Below, one piece after another: positions 41,835-48,840 of a stretch of 48,840 bases of DNA. This DNA comes from Odoribacter sp. GTDB taxonomy: Bacteria > Bacteroidota > Bacteroidia > Bacteroidales > Prolixibacteraceae. Numbering within the stretch: position 1 is the first letter of the stretch; every line of letters starts with the position of its first letter. The notes under the pieces were generated by a model, which did not search any database, was not told where the DNA came from, and saw only the letters and a list, made by a program, of their open reading frames with translations. Location of the stretch: NCBI GenBank assembly GCA_013824715.1, contig PNOH01000033.1, positions 1-48,840 of the forward strand. The letters are read 5' to 3'. Made by a program: the position numbers and the translations under genes.

Positions 41835-42875
41835 TCAATTCTTCACAACTGGAAAATTCTCCATTTCGGCTTCGGTAAAAGGAAGCCATGAAAGGAGGGC
41901 TTTATCTTTGATCATTTTGCTGTGCATAAAAGCATTGTTACCGTACATGAGCGTTTTTGCACGATAGCCAAACAAACGAAGATAGGCTGTTACAAATCCG
42001 GAATTATGCCCGGTACCGCAATAAACCACCACATTTTTATCAGTCGGGATCGATTCCATTTCAGGAACAATACCCAGCGTTCCGTTCGTTTTGTAACGCA
42101 CGGCGCCTGGAATATGGCCGGCATCATATTTATCCTTCCGCTCGAAATTAACGGTATAAAAGCTTTGAGGCTGTTCAAAAACCAGATCAGCGGTGATGAA
42201 GGCATCGTCGTAACCTGCTGCGAATAAACTCATGTATCGTGCCGCTAAAATTTCTTCTCCGGTAGATTTTCCGGTATTCATCTGCGGAAAGTCGGACCAT
42301 GCAGCCCTTCCATTTTCAGCGGTTTCCAAATTACTTTCATATTTGTCGGAAATGCCTTTCAGCCACGAACCGGCAGCAAAATCCTTGTTCCAGCCGCTCA
42401 TTCCCCAGCGCAGGGCATACACATTTCCGTAGCCCATTAATCGCAAAAGCGAAGTGGCATAACTGGCTATTTGCCCCGCGTAACAAACCATCACAATTTT
42501 ATCAAATTCGAATGGCTTGATTACATTGGTAAAATAGTCAGGAATTTTACTGAATTCAACATTTACCGCGCCTTTAATATGGCCTTTGGCGAATGCTTCA
42601 GGACTTCTTAAATCGATGATTTTAATTTTACCTGCCAATTCCTTGTAAACAGCAGAAGCTTTTATCAGCGACGGAAAATTTCGTCCATTCACGTAATCGC
42701 CCGATTCTTCAAGATATTTGAGTAACTTCTGCGCTTCGTCGTTTACCGCAACGATGGCGGATTTGGGCTCAACTGAGGCAACTGTCCCGGCCTGTTTGGG
42801 CTTATTTGCACCTCCGGAACAGGAGATCAGCGCCGCGAGTAAAACTGCCGCACTGATTTGTTTGATCGTTCCCAT
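41835..42875 (-). CDS. two-domain rhodanese (sulfurtransferase) lipoprotein
   Basis: 346 residues with a lipoprotein signal (VLLAALISC, lipidated Cys19). Two rhodanese domains follow: the first with IIDLRSPEAFAKGHIKGAVN and active Cys131 (VCYAGQIA), the second with DAGHIPGAVRYK and Cys286 (YCGTGHNS). Both cysteines are intact, so it can carry sulfane sulfur in the periplasm, unlike the two rhodanese-like proteins on the opposite strand. Convergent with that operon (7-base gap) and 12 bases after an RHS-like lipoprotein gene. Thiosulfate or 3-mercaptopyruvate are possible donors. Confidence 0.9.
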   Translation of the reverse strand: MGTIKQISAAVLLAALISCSGGANKPKQAGTVASVEPKSAIVAVNDEAQKLLKYLEESGDYVNGRNFPSLIKASAVYKELAGKIKIIDLRSPEAFAKGHIKGAVNVEFSKIPDYFTNVIKPFEFDKIVMVCYAGQIASYATSLLRLMGYGNVYALRWGMSGWNKDFAAGSWLKGISDKYESNLETAENGRAAWSDFPQMNTGKSTGEEILAARYMSLFAAGYDDAFITADLVFEQPQSFYTVNFERKDKYDAGHIPGAVRYKTNGTLGIVPEMESIPTDKNVVVYCGTGHNSGFVTAYLRLFGYRAKTLMYGNNAFMHSKMIKDKALLSWLPFTEAEMENFPVVKN

Positions 42876-42887
42876 AGAGTTAAAATA

Positions 42888-43943
42888 TTAACCTTTGGTA
42901 ACGACTACAACTTCATCCTTATCGTATTTAAGCGTTTCCTTGCGGCGGCCCTGCTCATCGTAGGAATACTTAGTAATGGCAACTCCATCAGAAGGATTAT
43001 TGGCCACATTTTTATCTTTATCCATCGAAATACGCTTTACCAAAGCGCCATGTTCGTCATATTCTGATTTGGTTACCGGCAAACTTTTTCCACCCAGAAA
43101 TTCGTTATCCTGATCGAATTGTGTTGTTTCCACAACAAATCCGTTTTCGTCAACAATGTTTAATATTTTAGACCAGCCCCAATATAAATTTGACGACTGT
43201 CCGGAAGCATTGTGTACCGAGAAACTCAGCAAATCGCCCGCAGCGTTATTTTCAAACAAAAAATAAGAAACGCCAATGTCGCCACAGTTTTCGGCAGTGC
43301 AGTTATACAAAGTATCGGCCTGATAATTGGCCATTCGGGTAACGTAGCCGTTTGCGTCGTAGGTGAAACGAAGTTCGTAAAACGGGCAGAACTCGTTCAT
43401 TACCACACTTTCGCCAGCCAGATTGTATCTCAATTCCTGAACCATACCGTCAGGGAGTTTTTTCCATTTGTAGTTGTTAATCTTGTTGCGGTTTTCAACA
43501 GGAGAGTTATTTTCATCCAGAAAACGCATGGCGATCCTCACGCCTGATTCATCAAGCGTATATTCAAATACTGAAACACCGCCATTCTTGGCAGGCTCAG
43601 CTTTTTCATTAAAGAAATGTTTGATTTGCTTGTCACCTTCATACGTGTAGGTCACTTTTGCAGCGCCTATCGACGAATAATCAAGTAAAACATTGTTTCG
43701 GTTGTATTCGATTGAAGCCAACTGATTATTTTCGTTGAAAGTAAATTTGTAATTATTCACTGTTTTTGCTTCATCTGCGGTGAGCTGATGTGTACCTTTT
43801 TCAGTGTCCCAGGGAGTTTCACTGAATTGAATACTCCGGTAATATTTTACATTACTGCCGGCTTCGTTTTTGGCCGTTTTTTGATTACATGCATTTAATC
43901 CCAATGCGACTAACGCTACTAAAATAAGTTTTTGAAATTTCAT
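42888..43943 (-). CDS. lipoprotein with RHS/YD-like repeats
   Basis: 351 residues with a lipoprotein signal (LVALGLNAC, lipidated Cys near 19). The rest repeats a beta-hairpin pattern of the YD/RHS sort, for example FTFNENNQLASIEYN, RFTYDANGYVTRMANY, SEYDEHGALVKRIS and YSYDEQGRRKETLKYDKD. Such repeats form elongated beta structures, but no specific function can be assigned. A pair of cysteines (TLYNCTAENCGD) could form a disulfide. It is transcribed ahead of the rhodanese lipoprotein. A candidate -7 (CATATTTG, one mismatch) lies at 43979-43986. Confidence 0.8.
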   Translation of the reverse strand: MKFQKLILVALVALGLNACNQKTAKNEAGSNVKYYRSIQFSETPWDTEKGTHQLTADEAKTVNNYKFTFNENNQLASIEYNRNNVLLDYSSIGAAKVTYTYEGDKQIKHFFNEKAEPAKNGGVSVFEYTLDESGVRIAMRFLDENNSPVENRNKINNYKWKKLPDGMVQELRYNLAGESVVMNEFCPFYELRFTYDANGYVTRMANYQADTLYNCTAENCGDIGVSYFLFENNAAGDLLSFSVHNASGQSSNLYWGWSKILNIVDENGFVVETTQFDQDNEFLGGKSLPVTKSEYDEHGALVKRISMDKDKNVANNPSDGVAITKYSYDEQGRRKETLKYDKDEVVVVTKG

Positions 43944-44041
43944 TTTTTAAATTGTTTTGTTATTACTGTTTTACGATTCAAATATGGACAATTCATTTAT
44001 TAACAACAGTATGCTGGTATTGTTTTTATAATGATTTTTTT

Positions 44042-46630
44042 TTAAAAATAAATCAGCTTTTTGCTTAAACCTGTTCCGTTTAAATTAACCCGAAGTACAT
44101 AAATTCCTTTGGGGTATCCGGCCAGATCAAAGTCAAATTGGGTTGAATTGACACTGACCTTAAATTGTCTTGAAAACAATTCCCTACCTTTTAAGTCACT
44201 GACCGATAAGTCGGCAATTCCTGTTTTGGGATGGAAAAGATTTAAATTAAAGCTGCCACTTGATGGATTGGGAAATACAACGGCCTCAAGTGAATTGCTT
44301 AATAGATCAATAATAATATTGCCGTATGCTGCATTATGCCCGTCAACCTGCAACCAATATTGCTTACCCGGATCAAGTTCCAGATTTTCGATGATAGCAG
44401 TTTTATCGCTGTTTGAGCGGTTGTCGTTGGCAGCGATTAAGGAATATTGCCTTCTGTCGCCCGATAAAATGGAGGAATAATTTTCAGCCTCATAAACTGC
44501 AATCTGGTCATCAAATCCATAGGTATTAATGGTAACCAAACCGTTCGATGGCGAAATGAAAGTAAACCACACAGAATTGTCAATTAGGCTTCTGCCAGAA
44601 GTAAAATCAGGGCACCAGCTTTTTTTCGCCAAACAACCAGACGACGGAGGATTGGGCTCATTCATTTCAGGTGTGGCACATTTGTTTGAATATCCTGTAT
44701 TTCTCCCTAAAAACAATTTTGATGCATGGATAACATTATCGTTTGGCTGAATGATTACATGCAGCAATATGCTGTCGGAGGCGATGCAGTGGCCATTGGT
44801 CCCGGTCACTTTTACCCATGTATCAAAAGATTTGGTGTAATTAGCTGCTGGATTCAAGGAAAGAAACAGGGTATTGGAATGAATGGTGGTATCAATTAAT
44901 TCCGGTTTATCAATTTTGAAACTGTAATTAACAGCGCCACCTGCTTTCAAGGCAAAATTTTTCAGGTCGCAACCACAAACCGTGCTGTCTCTTCTGGCTT
45001 TCAGGAACCTGACATCAAGTTTACTTCTGGCCAGAATATATTTTTTTTGAATAAATTCATGACTTCCGTATTTATTTGATGTAGTTAACTTTACTGAATA
45101 GGTACCGTCTTTTAAAAACAAAATTTCCGGATTTTGAGAAGTACTTTCAGTGCCATTTGTAAAGCTATAAAACGGTGGATCAATCTCCCAAACCCATCCG
45201 GTTGGTCTGTGGGTTGTTTTATCGGTAAACATGATTGGGGAATTCACACATACTTCCTGCAATTCGGAGCGAAAGTTGGTTTTTGGCGGCATTTTCCATA
45301 TCCCGTTAAGTGTTTTTCTTGTATTTGAAGGATCGAGCCAATGAGCAAGCTGTTCGGTGTAAGATGCGCGATAGTCCCAGGACAAGGACAATTTTCCGAA
45401 AAGTATAACCGAATTAACTCCCCCGTGAAGCTGTCCGACAATTCGCTTGTTTTGGTCAAAAAGCGGGCCGCCGGAAGATCCTGCTTTGGGCAAACCACGA
45501 TCAAACAGAACATTCCAATGTGAATCGGGCAATGTGGTTGAAATTAACCGAAGATCTTCAGAAAACCATTCTATTTTTTCAGGATAGCTGAATGCAGTAT
45601 TATTGGCAGTCGCTATACTTTTTGATTCACCGTCGGGATGATGCAAACAGGCGCCGGATCTGGGATTTATCCCTGTGACATCCCATCCGGCATAGAATGG
45701 ATTGTATTCGTCGGGCGGATATTCATTTAGAAGTAATAAGGAAAAATCGGAATGACTGCTACCTGATTTAAATGTCGCGCCCGATAAAGTCTGAGAAAAT
45801 GAAGCATCACCCGATTTACATGTCGAATCTTCGTAATTAAAATAGGTAATTAATGTATTTGCTGTCAACTCGGAGCGAATGCAATGGTTTGCTGTCAGGA
45901 AATAGGGTGTCTCATCTTCTTTGACATTATTTAATAAAGCTCCTGTACAAAAATATGAATTCTGAAAGTCATGGAAAGTCATCAGGCAAACACTGTGTTT
46001 TTCAACTTGCCAGTCAACTCCTTCTTCACAATTTATTCCGATACGGTCGCCGGCCAATTGCTTAAGATCGGTATAAGCCTGTGATATAGCACTAAGTACC
46101 AGTTCTCCTGAAAACTCAGGCGACATGGGCTCAAAATATTCGATGATCATATTTTTACCCTGAAATTCAGCAACAGGCAAAAGATTTCCCGGATTATTAT
46201 TGTTTTGAGTGAATGCTCCCCGAATCAAAGTTTTAGAGGAATCATAAATAAAGACTTTGGCCTTTGGCGGAAGGTGATACTTTTTAAAAAAAATTCCCAG
46301 AGAGTATGCATCTTCAGACTCAACCTTATATTGCCAAATAATTCCTTTGCCCTGAATTTCGGTCCTGATTCCAGCCTCTTTGATATTGATATTACAGGAT
46401 TGAACAACTCCATACCTGTTGTCTATTTTGAGTTTCTGATCTTCCTCCAGCATTTTTTCTACATGAACTGAATCCAATTTCAAGGTCGGGATAAGTAATG
46501 CACTCTTCTGCTCAATGGAAAAGCTCTCAGGGAAACCTTTCTCCTGTACCTGAGCTTTTAATTCGAAACAATGAATACCCATTCCAAAAGTCAGGTTAAG
46601 AACTAGCCAATATCGGTGCAAAAATTTCAC
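44042..46630 (-). CDS. secreted trypsin-like serine endopeptidase with PKD and T9SS sorting domain
   Basis: 862 residues from a GTG start that yields a signal peptide (MKFLHRYWLVLNLTFGMG...LKAQ). A TTG six codons upstream is the alternative; no ATG fits. After a propeptide (~30-170) comes a chymotrypsin-fold protease of the lysyl-endopeptidase type with His249 (FLTANHC), Asp295 (SDFSLLLL) and Ser386 (GSSGGPLF). A PKD-like region (~455-545) and a proline/cysteine-rich segment follow, and the last ~80 residues are a type A T9SS sorting domain (VVFPNPSSGSFNLNL...YPKGIYVLRVN...KKLIYF). The enzyme should be secreted across the outer membrane and kept on or released from the surface. Confidence 0.88.
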   Translation of the reverse strand: MKFLHRYWLVLNLTFGMGIHCFELKAQVQEKGFPESFSIEQKSALLIPTLKLDSVHVEKMLEEDQKLKIDNRYGVVQSCNINIKEAGIRTEIQGKGIIWQYKVESEDAYSLGIFFKKYHLPPKAKVFIYDSSKTLIRGAFTQNNNNPGNLLPVAEFQGKNMIIEYFEPMSPEFSGELVLSAISQAYTDLKQLAGDRIGINCEEGVDWQVEKHSVCLMTFHDFQNSYFCTGALLNNVKEDETPYFLTANHCIRSELTANTLITYFNYEDSTCKSGDASFSQTLSGATFKSGSSHSDFSLLLLNEYPPDEYNPFYAGWDVTGINPRSGACLHHPDGESKSIATANNTAFSYPEKIEWFSEDLRLISTTLPDSHWNVLFDRGLPKAGSSGGPLFDQNKRIVGQLHGGVNSVILFGKLSLSWDYRASYTEQLAHWLDPSNTRKTLNGIWKMPPKTNFRSELQEVCVNSPIMFTDKTTHRPTGWVWEIDPPFYSFTNGTESTSQNPEILFLKDGTYSVKLTTSNKYGSHEFIQKKYILARSKLDVRFLKARRDSTVCGCDLKNFALKAGGAVNYSFKIDKPELIDTTIHSNTLFLSLNPAANYTKSFDTWVKVTGTNGHCIASDSILLHVIIQPNDNVIHASKLFLGRNTGYSNKCATPEMNEPNPPSSGCLAKKSWCPDFTSGRSLIDNSVWFTFISPSNGLVTINTYGFDDQIAVYEAENYSSILSGDRRQYSLIAANDNRSNSDKTAIIENLELDPGKQYWLQVDGHNAAYGNIIIDLLSNSLEAVVFPNPSSGSFNLNLFHPKTGIADLSVSDLKGRELFSRQFKVSVNSTQFDFDLAGYPKGIYVLRVNLNGTGLSKKLIYF

Positions 46631-46742
46631 ATTTTCTGTTTTTACCAATCCTGAATGCCACGGTTACCAATCAGACAATTAATTTCGGAAATAACCCTAT
46701 CATAAGCAAAATAACTGAAAACTTCTTTGATTCCCCTGAAAG

Positions 46743-47393
46743 TCAGAAGAAAACTTCGGTCCGTATATTTTCAGGCGGGAGGCCGTATTTTTCGAGTATC
46801 GCCGTAACTTCTTCAATCATGTCCGAATTTCCGCAAAGGTAACAAATGGTATCCTTTTGAACAGGATTCTCTTTCAGGTAGGAAGTTACCCTGCCAAAAT
46901 AGTCGCCCTTTTCGTGCCGTGATGTGCATAGAAAGTACCTCTCCGGTTTAAATGCTTCCCTTCCGTATGCCTCATCAGCAAAATGTACCCCGTGCAATAC
47001 CCGGTAGTTCAAATCAGGATAAGATTTTACGTACGAATGAAATGGAGAAATTCCGGTTCCGGAAGCAATCAGCAAGGTCGGATGTCCCAGTTTGGTCCTT
47101 TCGTTGAGAATAAAATAACCTTTCGGTCCCTCAACATCCAATTCTGAACCGGGTTCCAGGTGACGCAGGTATCGGGAAAATTCACCAGATGGAATCTCAC
47201 GAATTAAAAAATCGAGATAATTATCAGTTGTTGAACTGAAAATCGAATATTCGCGGCCTTTTTGCTCGCCAGGTATGCGAATAACTACATACTGGCCGGG
47301 CTCAAACTGAAAATCCTGACGGTCGAGCCGCAAGATAAAAGTTTCAGGAGTTAAGTTGATGACCTCCTGTATGATATGTTTTCTTCGTTTCAT
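46743..47393 (-). CDS. FAD/NAD(P)-binding ferredoxin reductase-like protein
   Basis: 216 residues, a compact two-domain member of the ferredoxin-NADP reductase superfamily. The FAD domain has the REYSIFS motif (residues ~47-53), and the nucleotide domain has ASGTGISPFHSY, YLCGNSDMIEEV and the C-terminal EVFF. It lacks an iron-sulfur domain, so the electron partner must be separate, perhaps ferredoxin or flavodoxin. It lies downstream of lipA on the same strand across a 133-bp gap with a long inverted repeat; a functional link to lipA is not evident. Confidence 0.9.
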   Translation of the reverse strand: MKRRKHIIQEVINLTPETFILRLDRQDFQFEPGQYVVIRIPGEQKGREYSIFSSTTDNYLDFLIREIPSGEFSRYLRHLEPGSELDVEGPKGYFILNERTKLGHPTLLIASGTGISPFHSYVKSYPDLNYRVLHGVHFADEAYGREAFKPERYFLCTSRHEKGDYFGRVTSYLKENPVQKDTICYLCGNSDMIEEVTAILEKYGLPPENIRTEVFF

Positions 47394-47403
47394 TTTCTGA
47401 TGT

Positions 47404-47488
47404 GTTGCGAGTTGCGGGATACAGGTTGCGGGATGCTGCTATTGCGCGTTCGAAATTTTCCCGTAACTCGCATCTCGTAACCCGCAAC
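47404..47488. repeat. 29-bp intergenic inverted repeat
   Basis: Arms at 47404-47432 (beginning GTTGCGAGTTGCGGGAT) and 47460-47488 (ending CTCGTAACCCGCAAC) match at 22 of 29 positions when one is complemented, and all seven differences are A/G transitions. The spacer is 27 bases, and a run of seven T follows the right arm. It lies between lipA and the reductase gene. Confidence 0.75.
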
Positions 47489-47526
47489 TTTTTTTGGTTA
47501 ACTGCGACTGAACACTGGGAACTACC

Positions 47527-48390
47527 CTACCCATTCACATGCCTTTCAGCATGATAAGAGGACCTGACCAACGGACTGCTTTCGACGTGCGAAAATCCCT
47601 TTCTCATGCCTTCTTCCCGATATTTTTCGAAGACTTCAGGCTTAATGTATTCCTTTACGGGCAACAAATTGGCGTCGGGCTGAAGGTACTGGCCGATAGT
47701 CAAAACTTTACACCCGGCAACACGAAGGTCGTCCATGGTTTGCAAAACTTCGGCTTCGGTTTCGCCCAAACCCACCATGATTCCCGATTTGGATACAATT
47801 CCGGCTCCTGAAATAATTCCAATAGTCTGCAAACTGCGGTCATATCGCGCAGTACTCCTAACTTTTGGAGTCAGGCGGCGCACGGTTTCCATATTGTGCG
47901 AAATCACATCTGGTGCAGCATCAATCACTTTTTGGATCAATTCAGGATTGGCGTTAAAATCAGGAATAAGGGTTTCGATGGTGGTTCCCGGATTCAACTC
48001 TTTAATTTTCCGGATGGTTTTTGCCCAAAATTCGGCTCCGCCATCAGGCAAATCATCACGGGTTACAGAAGTTATCACGCAATGCTTTAAGGCAAGTGTT
48101 TGTATCGTTTTGGCCAGCCTGAGTGGCTCCATCCAGTCAACCGGATCGGGGATATCGTTTTGGACAAAGCAAAACCGGCAGTTGCGGGTACATTTATCGC
48201 CCAGTATCATGAAACTGGCGGTTCCGGCATTCCAGCATTCGCCTTTATTGGGACAGTTCCCGCTGGTACAGATGGTATTTAACTGGTGATCGGCAATTAA
48301 CCGCTTAACCTTCGAATAATTTTCACCTTTAGGCAATTGTGACTTCATCCAACGCGGCAATCGTTCCCTCTCTGTTATTATATCAGTCAT
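47527..48390 (-). CDS. lipA: lipoyl synthase
   Basis: 287 residues, normal length. A radical-SAM enzyme that inserts two sulfurs into protein-bound octanoyl groups to make lipoyl cofactor. The auxiliary iron-sulfur cluster ligands are Cys41, Cys46 and Cys52 (CTSGNCPNKGEC), the radical-SAM cluster ligands Cys67, Cys71 and Cys74 (CTRNCRFC), and the C-terminal RSSYH (276-280) supplies the serine ligand. All are intact. The cofactor serves pyruvate and 2-oxoglutarate dehydrogenases and glycine cleavage. No lipB is in the window. Confidence 0.97.
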   Translation of the reverse strand: MTDIITERERLPRWMKSQLPKGENYSKVKRLIADHQLNTICTSGNCPNKGECWNAGTASFMILGDKCTRNCRFCFVQNDIPDPVDWMEPLRLAKTIQTLALKHCVITSVTRDDLPDGGAEFWAKTIRKIKELNPGTTIETLIPDFNANPELIQKVIDAAPDVISHNMETVRRLTPKVRSTARYDRSLQTIGIISGAGIVSKSGIMVGLGETEAEVLQTMDDLRVAGCKVLTIGQYLQPDANLLPVKEYIKPEVFEKYREEGMRKGFSHVESSPLVRSSYHAERHVNG

Positions 48391-48547
48391 ATTTCATTAA
48401 TGTATTCAGGCATTGAAACAGTATTCAGGAAATGAAGTTCATGAAACAAGAGAATTATTGGCACCATTTTCCGGGATGATTCAATGAAAATAGCCCGTAG
48501 CGCAACGATATATATATAAAAAAGTTATGTTTATTGAAAAAATACTT

Positions 48548-48555
48548 TATATTTG
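48548..48555 (+). promoter_or_regulatory. candidate promoter of the small membrane protein
   Basis: TATATTTG matches TAnnTTTG, 35 bases before the ATG at 48591. A properly spaced -33 was not found. The leader is almost pure A/T. Confidence 0.4.
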
Positions 48556-48590
48556 ATGTTAGTGAATTAATTTTAAAATAAAAATATACT

Positions 48591-48776
48591 ATGAAATTCT
48601 TCTTATTATTCAAATTAGTAATTTCACAATTACTCATCATGTTAGGAGCTTTTTTATTTATGATGACCGAAAGTAAATACGTAGCAAAATGCTTATTAAT
48701 TGCTGGATTGATTAGTTCTATTTATATTGTCATTCAGTTCATAATTTATTCACGAAGAAACGTTAAGTATCAGTAA
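48591..48776 (+). CDS. small membrane protein with two helices
   Basis: 61 residues, unknown function. Two hydrophobic segments (about 3-24 and 33-52) are separated by a short charged loop (MTESKYVAK), ending in a basic tail SRRNVKYQ. An A/T-rich leader with a -7-like element precedes it, as for other genes here. No homologous family is recognised. The opposite strand also has a 61-codon frame, but its composition is that of AT-rich noncoding sequence. Confidence 0.6.
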   Translation: MKFFLLFKLVISQLLIMLGAFLFMMTESKYVAKCLLIAGLISSIYIVIQFIIYSRRNVKYQ

Positions 48777-48840
48777 ATCCTGCTCCCCATAACTGCCCCT
48801 TCGTTACCGCTATCGCTCAAACAAGGAATCAGTTGATAAT

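Noticed and set aside
48455-48640. 61-codon frame on the minus strand over the small membrane protein gene
   Set aside because: Its Asn/Phe/Lys-rich translation is typical of AT-rich noncoding DNA, and the plus-strand frame has better membrane-protein features.

Overview
The window looks like a chromosomal segment of a Bacteroidota bacterium, most likely of the Bacteroidales/Marinilabiliales kind. Supporting signs are a protein with a type IX secretion sorting tail, promoters of the Bacteroidota type (TAnnTTTG at -7), AT-rich leaders with little Shine-Dalgarno signal, a DUF5777 beta-barrel, a fused CcsBA cytochrome assembly protein, a GH106 rhamnosidase and many Bacteroidota-style lipoproteins. 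No phage, insertion sequence, rRNA or CRISPR array was found. The taxonomic placement is inferred from gene content; no search was possible.

Layout. 1-8700: a secreted GH106-type glycosidase (-), two tandem PAS histidine kinases (+) with no response regulator beside them, tRNA-Arg(UCU) and asparagine synthetase AsnA (-). 8850-16000: an MFS transporter (+) facing an AsmA/CinA/M48 protease/MobA run (-), separated by a striking pair of inverted palindromic units. 16200-19570: a four-gene envelope cluster (-) with an apparently highly expressed coiled-coil lipoprotein ending in lysine, two different YkuD-type L,D-transpeptidase-like enzymes and an unknown membrane protein. A lone ECF sigma factor diverges from it, followed by a PepSY-like protein and tRNA-His(GUG).

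21100-33550 is the most distinctive region: CcsBA plus eight genes on the minus strand carrying 44 predicted c-type hemes. These are a collagen-stalked hexaheme lipoprotein, a monoheme lipoprotein, a DUF5777 outer-membrane barrel, a membrane-tethered heptaheme protein, a b-type membrane cytochrome, a 924-residue protein with 19 CxxCH motifs fused to a b-type membrane domain, a NapC/NrfH-like heptaheme quinol dehydrogenase and a soluble tetraheme protein. Together they could form a quinone-to-outer-membrane electron route. No recognisable terminal reductase is present, so extracellular electron transfer is an attractive but unproven reading.

33700-48840: an AddB-like PD-(D/E)XK nuclease (-), gamma-glutamyltransferase and a SIMPL protein (+), then a sulfur cluster (+) of a split YeeE/YedE transporter and two membrane-anchored rhodanese-like proteins that have both lost the catalytic cysteine. 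A two-domain rhodanese lipoprotein with both cysteines intact converges on it. Next come an RHS-like lipoprotein, a secreted trypsin-like protease with PKD and T9SS domains, an FAD/NAD(P) reductase, lipoyl synthase LipA and a small two-helix membrane protein.

The gaps between genes hold several unrelated families of short repeats: REP-like hairpins, 10-11 bp tandem arrays, a long inverted repeat and dispersed word repeats. One of these runs into the 3' end of the MFS gene and supplies its last residues.
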